From positions 216,499 through 280,498 of the forward strand of contig JACKNM010000008.1 of the NCBI GenBank assembly GCA_024234875.1: 64,000 nt of DNA, in the 5' to 3' direction. This document shows, one piece after another, positions 53,731 to 63,009 of this stretch. How positions within the stretch are numbered: the first letter of the stretch is position 1; the number at the start of each line of letters is the position of its first letter. Source of the stretch: Ectothiorhodospiraceae bacterium. Its GTDB lineage: Bacteria; Pseudomonadota; Gammaproteobacteria; HK1. A program made the translations under genes and the position numbers. Under the pieces are notes generated by a model that searched no databases, was not told the DNA's origin, and was given only the letters and a program-made list of their open reading frames with translations.

Positions 53731-54284
53731 TGCACGCCCTCGCGCGCGCTCCGGCTCGGTGGCTCGACCGCCTCGGGGTCGAGGACCCCGATGACGTGGC
53801 GCACCGATTCGAGGAAGACCTGCACCGCGAGCCCGACCACCCCGAGCGCGATTCCGGTGAGGAAGGGCCAGATCACCGGCTCCCAGGTGCTCATGTTCTC
53901 GAGCGTGCCACGCTCGAACGCCCGGTGCGCCTTGGCCACGCAGTTGTAGGCGGTGAGCGTCAGCGCGGGCAGGAACAACCCGAGGTAGAAGACGAGGTTG
54001 ATCAGGTGCTGCACCCGGACCGAGAACCGGGAGGAGAAGAAGTCGATGCGTACGTGCGCATTGCGCCGTAGCGTGTAGGCGGCGCCGATCAGGAACAACG
54101 TGCCATTGGTCATGTAGGTGATGTCGTTGGCCCAGATGGTCGGCGCGTCGAGAAATCGACGTGACACCACCTCGAAGATCATCACCCCGATCAGGGCCAC
54201 GATCATGACCATGGCCACGACCGCGAGCCCGCCGCCCAGACGGTCGCCGAGCGGAAGCAGGCGATTGACGAGGAAGGCTTTCAT
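53727..54284 (-). CDS. dctQ: TRAP transporter small permease
   Basis: This 185-residue protein has four membrane helices (about 15-37, 55-75, 93-113, 135-157) and the DctQ pattern FEVVSRRFLDAPTIWANDITYMTNGTLFL followed by NAHVRIDFFSSRF. It joins the large permease in the inner membrane. Spacing to dctP is 60 bases. Confidence 0.92.
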   Translation of the reverse strand: MKAFLVNRLLPLGDRLGGGLAVVAMVMIVALIGVMIFEVVSRRFLDAPTIWANDITYMTNGTLFLIGAAYTLRRNAHVRIDFFSSRFSVRVQHLINLVFYLGLFLPALTLTAYNCVAKAHRAFERGTLENMSTWEPVIWPFLTGIALGVVGLAVQVFLESVRHVIGVLDPEAVEPPSRSAREGVQ

Positions 54285-54344
54285 GCGCGGACCAGGCGGC
54301 GCGCGCGAGGCGCGCCGCCAGCGCCTTCGGACACGATCAGCCGA

Positions 54345-55412
54345 TCAGTCGTGGTGGTCCACCACCAGGTACTTCGAGCCGGCGATCCAGCGGTCCTGGA
54401 ATGCGAAGATCGAGCTCGCCACCTTCTCGGGCCACTCGTTACCCTTCGCCTTGGCCTCCGCCGCCGCGCCCATCGCCCATTCCCGTGCCGCGTTGCGCGA
54501 GTCGGCGATGAACTCGGGCGAGAGCCGAATCATCTCGTTGCCCGACTTCTCGATCTTGACCACCGCATCCAGGTCGTCGTTGATGATCGCCATGAAGCTC
54601 TGATAGGTGACGAGCTGCGCGGCCACGTGCATCGCGAGCTTGATGTCCTCGGGCAGGGCGTCCCACTTCTCCTGCTTGATCAATCCCTCGAACGCCCACG
54701 CCGGAGCGTGAATGCCCGGATAGATCACGTACTTCGCAATCTCGTGGTAGCCGCGGGCGAAGTTCTCCGCCGGCATCGAGTACTCGGCCAGGTCGATGCC
54801 CTTCTTCTCGAGCATCCCGTAGACCTCGGAGCCCGGGGTGGTCGTCGGCGCGGCGCCGAACTTGTCCTTCACCACCGCGGCCCAGTTGCCGAGCGTTCGG
54901 TACTTCAGGCCCTTGAGGTCCGCCGTCGTCCGAATCGGCACGTGGCTGTGCGCGAACCACTCCGACGGGCCACTGCCGAGGATGAAGGAGTGCATCTTCA
55001 TGGTCGCGGCGCGATGCTCGGTGAGCAGCTTCTCGCCGCCGCCCTGGTAGAGCCAGGCGTGGAACGCATCGGTCCCGAGCCCGGTCGGGAAGCCGGTGAT
55101 CATCGCGTTGGTCGGATCGGCGGTGCCGAGGAACGACGGCGGCCAGTTCGCCATGTCGACCAGCTCGTCCTCCACCGCCTCGTGGAGCTTGAAGATGTTG
55201 CCCACGGTCCCGGCCGGCAGTGGCTCGATCTTCATCCGTCCGCCGGTCAGCTTGTCGACCAGCTCCGCGTACGGCTTCGCAATCTTGGTGAAGTAGACGC
55301 CGGTCTCGCTGTCGATCGTCGCCATCCGCCAGTTGTAGGTCTGAGCGGAGACCGAGCTCGCGGAAACCGCCAGCAGAGCGGCGACCGAGGCCGCACGAAT
55401 CGTCTGGTTCAT
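54345..55412 (-). CDS. dctP: TRAP transporter substrate-binding protein
   Basis: This 355-residue periplasmic receptor has a signal peptide of about 24 residues ending in SSVSA, and DctP features such as KIEPLPAGTVGN, LKGLKYRTLGN with the substrate-carboxylate Arg, and GIDLAEYSMPAENFARGYHE. ATG 55412 is chosen for its spacing to GGGAGG; GTG 55415 is adjacent. The specific substrate is not readable. It is the first gene of the dctPQM operon; the preceding 107 bases show no firm promoter. Confidence 0.93.
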   Translation of the reverse strand: MNQTIRAASVAALLAVSASSVSAQTYNWRMATIDSETGVYFTKIAKPYAELVDKLTGGRMKIEPLPAGTVGNIFKLHEAVEDELVDMANWPPSFLGTADPTNAMITGFPTGLGTDAFHAWLYQGGGEKLLTEHRAATMKMHSFILGSGPSEWFAHSHVPIRTTADLKGLKYRTLGNWAAVVKDKFGAAPTTTPGSEVYGMLEKKGIDLAEYSMPAENFARGYHEIAKYVIYPGIHAPAWAFEGLIKQEKWDALPEDIKLAMHVAAQLVTYQSFMAIINDDLDAVVKIEKSGNEMIRLSPEFIADSRNAAREWAMGAAAEAKAKGNEWPEKVASSIFAFQDRWIAGSKYLVVDHHD

Positions 55413-55519
55413 CACATCCTCCCGCTTCTATTGGTAGTCAGTGCCAGAGTGGCGCGGCTCGTCAGACCGGGCGACCGGTCGACGACCATGCGCGCACCTG
55501 CGCTCGCGAGGCTCGGAGT

Positions 55520-56362
55520 TCACCCCTCGACGACGTCCAGGATCGTGGCCCAGCCGCCAGACGGAGGCTGGATGCGAAGTGTCGCGCCCGACCCACCGTC
55601 CGCGGCATGGTGCACGGGCATAAATCGACGCGTCAAGCCGAGCGATCGCGAGCGGAGCCGCAGCACCGCGATGCCCGGATCCGAGGCAGGCATCGCCCCG
55701 TATCGGTGCAGGAACCGAGCTCTGTCGAGGAGCTCGACGCTCGCGTTGCCGAGCTCGATCCGCACCGAGTCGCCATCGCGCACCACGCGCTCGCCGAAGG
55801 CGCGTGCGTATGCCGCCGCGGCAGCGTCGAGGTCGCTGGCGGCGCCGACCAGACCCGCCACCCCGACGATGCCGTTGGGATGCTCGAGACAGTCCTCGCG
55901 CCACACCAGCTCGGGGGTGTAGTGCTGACACACGAACGACTTCACCCCCGGAGTCGCATCGGGCGCGAGGTAGGCGGTGGTGAACCGGGCCTCGCGTCGG
56001 CCGTCGGGCATGTCGACCGCGCGCGCGAAGTCGACCGCGTCACCGTCGCCCACGCCAGCGTCCGCGAGCGCGCGGGCGGCGGCCCGCGCATCGTCGGTGC
56101 GCAGCGCCAGACCGAACGGGCCATTGCCGGCGACCGCCAGCCGACGCCGCATCGCGGCATTGCGGTCGGTGGCCGCGGTGATCCCCAGCACCTCGAAGTA
56201 GGTGCGGTCCGGGAACATCACGGTGTAGTTGGCGGTGCCCATGTGCGGCGAGTGCGCGCCGCGGGGCGCGGGGACGAAACCGAGCGACTCGAGATGGGCT
56301 CGCGCCGCCTCGAGACGATCGACGAGGACGATCATGTGATCCAGACCGGTGACGTGGTGCAC
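55520..56362 (-). CDS. VOC-superfamily glyoxalase-like protein
   Basis: This 280-residue protein fits the Glyoxalase_3-like VOC family: N-terminal VTGLDHMIVLVDRLEAARAHLESLGF and HSPHMGTANYTVMFPD, with a second module from about residue 160 (NGIVGVAGLVGAASDLDAAAAAYARAFG). Such proteins are metal-dependent lyases, isomerases or dioxygenases, or have lost activity. GTG 56362 has AAGGAGC upstream. It lies ahead of the TRAP operon on the same strand and may be co-transcribed. Confidence 0.78.
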   Translation of the reverse strand: MHHVTGLDHMIVLVDRLEAARAHLESLGFVPAPRGAHSPHMGTANYTVMFPDRTYFEVLGITAATDRNAAMRRRLAVAGNGPFGLALRTDDARAAARALADAGVGDGDAVDFARAVDMPDGRREARFTTAYLAPDATPGVKSFVCQHYTPELVWREDCLEHPNGIVGVAGLVGAASDLDAAAAAYARAFGERVVRDGDSVRIELGNASVELLDRARFLHRYGAMPASDPGIAVLRLRSRSLGLTRRFMPVHHAADGGSGATLRIQPPSGGWATILDVVEG

Positions 56363-56471
56363 GGCGGCGCGCTCCTTGGCTCGGCCCGGCGCGGGGACGA
56401 TGCCATGCACGATAGCACGCCGTCCGCGCCCTGCTATCATCGCCGGACGCCGAACATCGCCGGAGGTTCCC

Positions 56472-57470
56472 ATGCACGCAGCCGTATTCCGTCAACACGG
56501 CAGCACCGACAACATTCGCTGGGAGGCGTTCCCCGATCCGGAGTGCGGCGAGTCCGACGTGGTGCTGCGCATGCACGCCGCCGCCCTGAACGGCTTCGAG
56601 CCGATGATCGTGTTCAAGACCACCGCTCTCAAGACGCCGCTGCCGATGATCGTCGGTGGCGACGGCGCCGGTGAGGTGGTGGCCACCGGCTCCGCGGTCA
56701 CCGGCGTCAGCGTCGGCGACCGCGTCTCGATCTATCCGATGGTGCCCGGCGAGGGCATGACCGGCGAGACCAGACTCGGCACCTGCGCCGAGCTCCATCG
56801 CGTCCCGGCCGCCAACGTCATCCCGATTCCCGACGGTCTCGACTACCAGGCCGCCGCCAGCCTGCCGATCGCCTACGGGACGGCGCTGCGCATGATGCAC
56901 ACCCGGGGTCGGGTGAAGGCCGGTGAGAAGGTGCTGGTGCTCGGCGCCGCCGGCGGTGTGGGCACCGCCTGTGTGCAGCTCGCCAAGGCTGCCGGTGCGG
57001 AGGTGATCGCGTGCAGCAGCTCGGCGTGGAAGCTCGAGCGGTTGCGCGAGCTCGGCGCCGATCACGTCGTCGACACCTCGACCACCGACTTCCGCCAGTG
57101 GGTGTGGGACAACTGCGGCAAGCCGCGCATGGGTCAGGGTGGTGGCGTCGACATGGTGGTGAACTACATCGGGGGCGACACCTGGGTCGACAGCCTCAAG
57201 GTCATCAGCCCCGGCGGTCGGATGCTGGTGTGCGGCGCGACCGCCGGCTACGAGACCGCGAACGACTGTCGCTACATCTGGACCTACGAGATCTCGATCG
57301 TCGGCTCCAACGGCTGGACCCGCGAGGACCAGGCGGAGATGCTGCGCATGGCCGCCGACGGGCGGATCAGGCCGGTGATCCACGACGTGCGGCCGATGCG
57401 CGAGACCGGCGCCGCGGTGCAGGTCCTGGCCGACCGCGACTTCTTCGGCAAGCTGGTGCTGGTGCCGTGA
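56472..57470 (+). CDS. Quinone-oxidoreductase-like medium-chain alcohol dehydrogenase
   Basis: This 332-residue MDR has the GroES-like domain (LNGFEPMIVFKT, VGGDGAGEVVATG) and a Rossmann core VLGAAGGVGTACVQLAKAAGAEVIAC. Structural zinc cysteines are missing. TATCAT at 56435-56440 could be its -10. It overlaps the thioesterase gene by 4 bases, so an acyl-CoA-linked reduction is conceivable. It is divergent from the VOC gene. Confidence 0.83.
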   Translation: MHAAVFRQHGSTDNIRWEAFPDPECGESDVVLRMHAAALNGFEPMIVFKTTALKTPLPMIVGGDGAGEVVATGSAVTGVSVGDRVSIYPMVPGEGMTGETRLGTCAELHRVPAANVIPIPDGLDYQAAASLPIAYGTALRMMHTRGRVKAGEKVLVLGAAGGVGTACVQLAKAAGAEVIACSSSAWKLERLRELGADHVVDTSTTDFRQWVWDNCGKPRMGQGGGVDMVVNYIGGDTWVDSLKVISPGGRMLVCGATAGYETANDCRYIWTYEISIVGSNGWTREDQAEMLRMAADGRIRPVIHDVRPMRETGAAVQVLADRDFFGKLVLVP

Positions 57471-57886
57471 GCACGCCGCTGACCTGCGAGCAGATCCAGG
57501 CGATGCTCGACAACTCGCCGTTCATCGCCTTCTGCAACATGCGCTGCGAGGCGGTCGACCCCGAGCGCGACGAGATCCGGATGCGGATGCCGGTTCGCCC
57601 CGAGCTCGAGCGCCTGCCCGGCAGCGGGCAGTTCCACGGCGGACCGATCGCCTCGCTGGTGGACGTCGCCGGGGACTTCGCGCTCGCCATCGCGCTCGGC
57701 GGCGGCGTGCCGACCATCAACTTCCGCACCGACTTCCTGCGCCCCGCGACCGGCGCGAGCCTGCTCGCGGTGGCCCGTGTGCGCCGCGCCGGGCGCACCG
57801 TGGGAGTGGTCGACGTCGACGTGCTCGACGAGGCCGAGCGCCTGGTCGCGGTCGGGCGCGGGTGCTACAGCACCAAGGTCGGCTGA
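57467..57886 (+). CDS. PaaI/hotdog-fold thioesterase-family protein
   Basis: This 139-residue single hotdog domain has the family's QFHGGPIASLVDVAGDFALAIA (with the Gly-Gly and Asp region of PaaI-type thioesterases) and INFRTDFLRPATGASLLAVARVRRAGRTVGVVDVDV (given here as TDFLRPA...). It would hydrolyse an acyl-CoA. GTG 57467 overlaps the dehydrogenase stop (GTGA). The substrate is unknown. Confidence 0.84.
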   Translation: MSTPLTCEQIQAMLDNSPFIAFCNMRCEAVDPERDEIRMRMPVRPELERLPGSGQFHGGPIASLVDVAGDFALAIALGGGVPTINFRTDFLRPATGASLLAVARVRRAGRTVGVVDVDVLDEAERLVAVGRGCYSTKVG

Positions 57887-57908
57887 GCGCCGGCGAGGGA
57901 CTCGGGCG

Positions 57909-58661
57909 TCACTCCTCCCGTGGCGCGAACACCAATCCGCCGACCGCCTGATCGGTCGGCGACAGCTCGAGGATGCTGATGTCGGCTGCCGGCGGCATGT
58001 CCAGCGCCGCGATGAGGGCCTGCGCCACGTGCGCGGGCTCGAGCGCCCGATAGCGCTCGAACAGAGTGCTCTGCAGCCGCGCGTCGTCGCCCCCGAAGGC
58101 CTCGCGGTAGATGTCGGTGCGCACGCGCCCCGGCGCGACCTCGGTCAGTCGCACGTCGGTCCCCGCCAGCTCGATCCGCAGACACTGGCCGAACGCGCGC
58201 AACGCCGCCTTGGTCGCCGCGTAGGTGGCGACGTTCGGCCCTGCATAGGGTCCGAGCAAGGAGGTCACCAGGAACAGATGCCCGCGCCGGCGCGCAATCA
58301 TTCCCGGCAGCAGGGCACGGGTCACGACCATCGTCGCGCGCAGATTCACGTCGAGCATACGGTCGATGTCCGCGGGCTCGATCGCGGCGAACGGCGCCAC
58401 CGCGGTGATGATGCCGGCATTGTTCACCACCACGTCGACCTCGAGGTCAGCGAGGGCGGCGTCCAGCGCGCCGGCGTCGGCCATGTCGACCGCGACCGCG
58501 TGGCAGCCGAGCCGCGATGCCAGGGCATCGAGCTGCGCGGACGGGCGCGCCATCGCCCACACCTCCATGCCGCGCGCCACCAACGACTCGACCACCGCCG
58601 CCCCGACGCCCCGGGAGGCCCCGGTCACCAGTGCGCGCTCGCGCCCTTCCCCACCCGCCAT
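57909..58661 (-). CDS. SDR-family oxidoreductase
   Basis: This 250-residue classical SDR has TGASRGVG at 13-20, NNAG at 80-83, and S134, Y147, K151. The C-terminus lacks the usual YVDGG and instead continues with DISILELSPTDQAVGG, as in YdfG-like serine/3-hydroxy-acid dehydrogenases, which is a fair guess for its substrate class. It is divergent from the enoyl-CoA hydratase gene. Confidence 0.8.
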   Translation of the reverse strand: MAGGEGRERALVTGASRGVGAAVVESLVARGMEVWAMARPSAQLDALASRLGCHAVAVDMADAGALDAALADLEVDVVVNNAGIITAVAPFAAIEPADIDRMLDVNLRATMVVTRALLPGMIARRRGHLFLVTSLLGPYAGPNVATYAATKAALRAFGQCLRIELAGTDVRLTEVAPGRVRTDIYREAFGGDDARLQSTLFERYRALEPAHVAQALIAALDMPPAADISILELSPTDQAVGGLVFAPREE

Positions 58662-58818
58662 CGCCCGCCCTCCGCATCGCCCGTCACCCGGCCACCGTCA
58701 CGGCGGCGAGGGCGCATGGTATCGTCGTCGCCGCCTCGGGGACGAGCATGGAGTGGTCGATGATCAGTTCGAGCGCATCGGCATCAACCTCTCGCCGGAA
58801 ACCCCGGCGCCACCGGCG

Positions 58819-59613
58819 ATGAGCGCGTCCGGGATCACGCGGCGCGACGACGGTCCGGTCGCCGTCCTGGTGATCGACCGCCCGCAGGTGCGCAACGCCA
58901 TCGACACCGCCACCATGGCGGCGCTGGAGGCCGCGGTGCGCGGCATCGCGGTCGAGCCCGAGGTGCGAGTGATCGTCATCACCGGAGCCGGTGACGTCGC
59001 GTTCAGCGCCGGCGGGGACATGCGCGAGATGCAGGGAATGACCCCGCTCGGCGCCGACCAGGTGATGGCGGTGTGGCAGACCGGGCTCGACGCCATCGAG
59101 CGCTCGCCGAAACCGGTGATCGCCGCCGTCAACGGCTTCGCCTACGGCGGTGGAACCGAGCTCGCGCTCGCCTGTCACATCCGCGTCGCGTCCAGCACCG
59201 CGCGATTCGGACAGACCGAGATCGCGCACGACCACATCCCCGGCGGCGGCGGAACGCAGCGCCTGCCGCGCATCATTCCCCTCGGCCTCGCCTACGAGCA
59301 CCTCCTCCTCGGCGACCCCATCTCGGCCGAGCAGGCGCTGGCGTGGGGGCTGGTGAACCACGTCTGGGCGCCCTCGGCCCTGATGGACGAGACCCTGGCG
59401 CTCGCCCGGCGCATCGCCGCGCGCGCCCCGGTGGCGGTTCGTTACACCCTCGACGCGGTGCGCGAGGGGCTGGCGATGCCGCTCTCCGGAGGGCTGCGGC
59501 TCGAGCGCGCGCTGGCGAGCCTGGTGCTCGAGTCCGGGGCGGCTCACGACGGGTTCGAGGCGTTCTTCGGGCGCCGCGGCGGCTCGCGCCGGGACGACCA
59601 GACCGGCGACTGA
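58819..59613 (+). CDS. Enoyl-CoA hydratase/isomerase-family protein
   Basis: This 264-residue crotonase-fold protein has the oxyanion regions SAGGDMREMQ and NGFAYGGGTELALACHIRVAS, and PGGGGTQRLPR. The usual first catalytic Glu of hydratases is not clearly placed, so isomerase or hydrolase activity on an acyl-CoA is possible. ATG 58819 gives the normal length. The ligase gene follows 48 bases downstream. Confidence 0.86.
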   Translation: MSASGITRRDDGPVAVLVIDRPQVRNAIDTATMAALEAAVRGIAVEPEVRVIVITGAGDVAFSAGGDMREMQGMTPLGADQVMAVWQTGLDAIERSPKPVIAAVNGFAYGGGTELALACHIRVASSTARFGQTEIAHDHIPGGGGTQRLPRIIPLGLAYEHLLLGDPISAEQALAWGLVNHVWAPSALMDETLALARRIAARAPVAVRYTLDAVREGLAMPLSGGLRLERALASLVLESGAAHDGFEAFFGRRGGSRRDDQTGD

Positions 59614-59661
59614 CCGCCGAGCACCGGCGCCGCCGGCGCCTCATCGTGGAGGAGCACGGTA

Positions 59662-61218
59662 GTGGACGAACGGTTCCGGACTCCGCGTGGCGTGCCCTTC
59701 ACCCGGCTGCTCGACCTCCCGCTCGAGCGATGCCCGGACAAGACCGCGCTCGTCGACGACCACGAGTCGGTGGACTTCGCGACCCTCGACGCGCGCGCCC
59801 GTCGGCTCGCGGGCGCGATGCACGCCGCCGGTGCGCGGCCGGGCGACCGCGTCGCCCTGGTGCTGCCGAACTCGGTCGCGTTCGTGGTCGCCGAGATCGC
59901 GGCGCTGCGCGCGGGCATGGTCAAGGTCCCGCTCAATTTCCGATTCCACCCGCGCGAGGTTCGCCAGGCGCTCGACGACTGCGAGCCGGCGGTGCTCGTC
60001 AGCGACGCGGGCTTCGCCGAGCGGCTGCTCGCGCTCGGCCCGCTTCCGCCCTCGGTGCGCGCGGTCTGGACCGTCGGCGGCACACTCGCCGACTGCGCGC
60101 GCCTCGAGCACGCGACCGAGAGCGGCGAGCCACTCGCGCAGTGCGTCGAGCACGGCCCCGACGACCCCATCCTCATCCGCTACACCGGCGGCACCACCGG
60201 CCGCCCCAAGGGCATCGTGCACACCGCGGCGAGCTTCACCGGCATCCACCTCGACGTGGTGCGCGAGCTGTCGTTGCGCCCCGATGACGTGGCGCTGCAC
60301 CTCGGCCACCTCTCGCACGGGCTGAACTTCATGTGGGCCGCGTTCCATGCCGTCGGCGCGACCCAGGTGCTGCGCGAGCGCTTCGATCCGCAGGCGGTGC
60401 TCGACGACCTCGCGCGCCACCGCATCACCTTCGTCTACATGGTGCCGACGATGGTGCAGCGCGTTCTCGCCGCCGACGACGGCAGCGCCGACGTCTCGGC
60501 CCTGCGGTCGTTCCTGTACGCCTCGGCACCGATGCCGGTGCCGGTGCTGCGTGCGGCCATCGCGCGCTTCGGCAACGTGTTCACGCAGGTCTACACCCTC
60601 AGCGAGGCGCCGGTGATCACCACCATCATGCGTCCCGAGGAGCACGTCGAGCTGACCTCCTCGGTGGGGCCGCGACTCGCCTCCTGCGGCCGCGAGGTGC
60701 CGACGATGGCGCTACGCCTGGTCGACGACGCGATGCGCGACGTGCCCGCCGGCGAGGTCGGAGAGATCGCGGTGCGGTCGTCGAACAACATGGCCGGCTA
60801 CTGGCGACTGCCCGAGGAGACCGCGCGCACCGTGGTCGACGGCTGGCTGCGCACCGGCGATCTGGCGCGCCGCGACGAGCACGGCTTCCTGCACCTGGTC
60901 GATCGCAAGAAGGACGTGATCATCACCGGTGCGTTCAACGTCTATCCCAAGGAGGTGGAGGACGTGCTCTACCTCCACCCCGGGGTCGCGGCCTGCGCGG
61001 TGGTCGGGGTGCCGGATGCGGACTGGGGCGAGGCGATACGGGCGTACGTGGTTCGTGCGCCGGGCTCGACGGTCGATGCCGAGGCGCTGGTCGCCCTCGC
61101 CCGCGACCATCTCGCCGACTACAAGAAGCCACGCAGCGTGGTGTTCGTCGACGCGTTGCCGCTCAGCCCCATCGGCAAGGTGATGCGGCGCGCGCTACGC
61201 GAGTCGTCGCGCGGCTGA
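59662..61218 (+). CDS. AMP-dependent acyl-CoA synthetase
   Basis: This 518-residue ANL-superfamily ligase activates a carboxylate with ATP and joins it to CoA. The P-loop YTGGTTGRPKG is at about 171-181, A5-like VYTLSEAP at about 310, LRTGDLARRDEHGF, NVYPKEVED and the catalytic Lys in PIGKVMRR near 508. GTG 59662 has GGAGGAG upstream. With the enoyl-CoA hydratase upstream it forms a small acyl-CoA module; the acid is unknown. Confidence 0.88.
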   Translation: MDERFRTPRGVPFTRLLDLPLERCPDKTALVDDHESVDFATLDARARRLAGAMHAAGARPGDRVALVLPNSVAFVVAEIAALRAGMVKVPLNFRFHPREVRQALDDCEPAVLVSDAGFAERLLALGPLPPSVRAVWTVGGTLADCARLEHATESGEPLAQCVEHGPDDPILIRYTGGTTGRPKGIVHTAASFTGIHLDVVRELSLRPDDVALHLGHLSHGLNFMWAAFHAVGATQVLRERFDPQAVLDDLARHRITFVYMVPTMVQRVLAADDGSADVSALRSFLYASAPMPVPVLRAAIARFGNVFTQVYTLSEAPVITTIMRPEEHVELTSSVGPRLASCGREVPTMALRLVDDAMRDVPAGEVGEIAVRSSNNMAGYWRLPEETARTVVDGWLRTGDLARRDEHGFLHLVDRKKDVIITGAFNVYPKEVEDVLYLHPGVAACAVVGVPDADWGEAIRAYVVRAPGSTVDAEALVALARDHLADYKKPRSVVFVDALPLSPIGKVMRRALRESSRG

Positions 61219-61231
61219 TCGACATCCTTCG

Positions 61232-62719
61232 TCAGGCGCGCCGGCGCGCGCCGATGGGGACCCCGCCGACGATCTCCGGCGGCGTGTCCAGACCCGCGAG
61301 ACCGGCCAGCTCGCCGACCGTGAGCGGCTTGACCGGCGCGCGCACCCGGTACCCGCCGACGGACTCGACGTCGCGCCGAAGGCCGGCCGCGAGCACCCCG
61401 GCCACGGTGGACTCGCACATCCGTCCCTGACACGGTCCCATGCCACAGCGGGAGAACGCCTTGGCCTGATTCGGGCCGGCGCATCCGGCGCGCGCCAGCC
61501 GGCGCAAGGTGGCCACGGTGACGCCCTCGCATCGGCACGCGACGACCGCCTCGTCGACCGGCGCGAGCACCTCGGCCCGGGGCCGGAAGAGCCGGTCGAG
61601 GAATGGTCGCACGCGCAGCGCGCGCTCCAGTGCGCGCCGCGGCGCGAGCGCGAGCCGGTCACGGGTGCCGGCGTCGATGCGCCCGAGTCGACGTGCCGCC
61701 TCGAGCCCCGCCAGCCGACCGGCGGCCTCGGCGGCGAGCGCACCGGCGACGCCACCGGCATCCCCCGCCACCAGCACCCCGTCGACCGAGGTCGCGCCGA
61801 AGCGGTCGGTCCGCGGCGCCCAGGCCGCGCGCAAGGCGTCGTGGTGTAGCGCGCAGCCCGCCGCCCGCGGCAACGCGATGCTCGGGATCACGCCCTCGTG
61901 AACCACCACCAGACCTGCGGCGACGCGCTGCTCCGTATTCCCCACCTGGCCGACGACGCCCTCCGCCCGCTCGCTCCCGACCACCCGCACGTCGCGCACA
62001 CCCTCGCGCAGGGGGACTCCCATCGCTCGCAGCTCGCGCCGCCATCGCAGCCCCTTCGCGATCTGCCCGTACTCGCCCACCGCCGCGAGCATCGCCGGGG
62101 CGGCCTCCAGCCGCCGTGCCCAGGGCACCGTCACCCAGACCGCCGCGAGCGACACGCCGGCGCGCGCCAGCTGCCACGCGACGAGGTAGACGAGTGGCCC
62201 CGAGCCGACCACCGCGGTCGGCACGCCCGGCACCAACCCGGAGGCCTTGAGCAGCGTCTGCACCCCGCCCGCGCTCATCACGCCCGGCATCGTCCAGCCG
62301 GGAACCGGGACCGGGCGCTCCATCGCGCCGCTGGCGACCACCACCACCCGCGCGCGGCGCACCTCGGCCCGCCCGGCGCGGAGCAGCCCGAGCGTGAGCC
62401 CCTCGCCTGCCGGTAACAGCGCCCCGCTGTCGGGATCGCGCACCGAGAGGTCCCACACCGCGGTGTCGGCCAGATGACGCGCGCCGCTCCGGCGCAACGC
62501 GGCGGTCAGGCTCGCGCCCCGACGATAGTCCTCGCCGAGCACCCGCGCGGTCTCCGGCCGCTCGCCGAGCACGCGGTCGACGCCACGGTAGATCTGCCCA
62601 CCCGGGGCCGGCTGCTCGTCGAGCAGGGTGACGTCGACCCCGAGCTCCGCGGCCTGCGCCGCGGCGCCCATGCCGGCCGGTCCGGCGCCGACCACCGCGA
62701 GCTCCATGGGGGCACTCAT
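61232..62719 (-). CDS. HcnB/opine-dehydrogenase alpha-like NAD(P)/FAD oxidoreductase with C-terminal 2Fe-2S domain
   Basis: This 495-residue flavoprotein has LAVVGAGPAGMGAAAQAAELG at the N-terminus, an internal nucleotide motif VVGSGPLVYLVAW and a BFD-like cluster domain with CRC...RCGMGPCQGRMCE near 420-455. This is the layout of HcnB and of opine/D-hydroxyproline dehydrogenase subunits. ATG 62719 overlaps the small ferredoxin-like gene by 4 bases. Confidence 0.85.
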   Translation of the reverse strand: MSAPMELAVVGAGPAGMGAAAQAAELGVDVTLLDEQPAPGGQIYRGVDRVLGERPETARVLGEDYRRGASLTAALRRSGARHLADTAVWDLSVRDPDSGALLPAGEGLTLGLLRAGRAEVRRARVVVVASGAMERPVPVPGWTMPGVMSAGGVQTLLKASGLVPGVPTAVVGSGPLVYLVAWQLARAGVSLAAVWVTVPWARRLEAAPAMLAAVGEYGQIAKGLRWRRELRAMGVPLREGVRDVRVVGSERAEGVVGQVGNTEQRVAAGLVVVHEGVIPSIALPRAAGCALHHDALRAAWAPRTDRFGATSVDGVLVAGDAGGVAGALAAEAAGRLAGLEAARRLGRIDAGTRDRLALAPRRALERALRVRPFLDRLFRPRAEVLAPVDEAVVACRCEGVTVATLRRLARAGCAGPNQAKAFSRCGMGPCQGRMCESTVAGVLAAGLRRDVESVGGYRVRAPVKPLTVGELAGLAGLDTPPEIVGGVPIGARRRA

Positions 62720-63009
62720 GCCCGGGCTCCCGCGGCGCCACGCTGGCGACGCACGCGCATGCCGTCGCGGGCGAGGGTCATGCATGCCTGCCGACTCGGC
62801 ACGCCGTCGATCTCGACCAGGCACTCGAAGCAGTTGCCGATCAGGCACCATGGACCGCGCGGCTCGCCGCCGACCGGCGAGCGCCGAAGATCGACCACGC
62901 CGGCGGCGAGCAGCGCCGCCGCCACCGAGTCACCGACCGCGGCATGGATACTGCGTCCCTCGAAATCGAAGGTCACGTGGGCCGATGGTGCATCAAGCCG
63001 CTGGAACAT
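62716..63009 (-). CDS. HcnA-like small (2Fe-2S) ferredoxin subunit
   Basis: This 97-residue protein has the ferredoxin pattern CLIGNCFECLVEIDG followed by a fourth Cys in SRQACMT, and no other domain. It is the small subunit of a three-part dehydrogenase (with the genes on both sides) and passes electrons between the flavins. ATG 63009 gives this length; it overlaps the next gene by 17 bases. Confidence 0.85.
   Translation of the reverse strand: MFQRLDAPSAHVTFDFEGRSIHAAVGDSVAAALLAAGVVDLRRSPVGGEPRGPWCLIGNCFECLVEIDGVPSRQACMTLARDGMRVRRQRGAAGARA

Noticed and set aside
55441..55446. TGGCAC on the minus strand upstream of dctP, resembling a sigma-54 -24 element
   Set aside because: TRAP operons can be sigma-54 dependent, but the required GC of the -12 element (TTGCA) is missing at the correct spacing.
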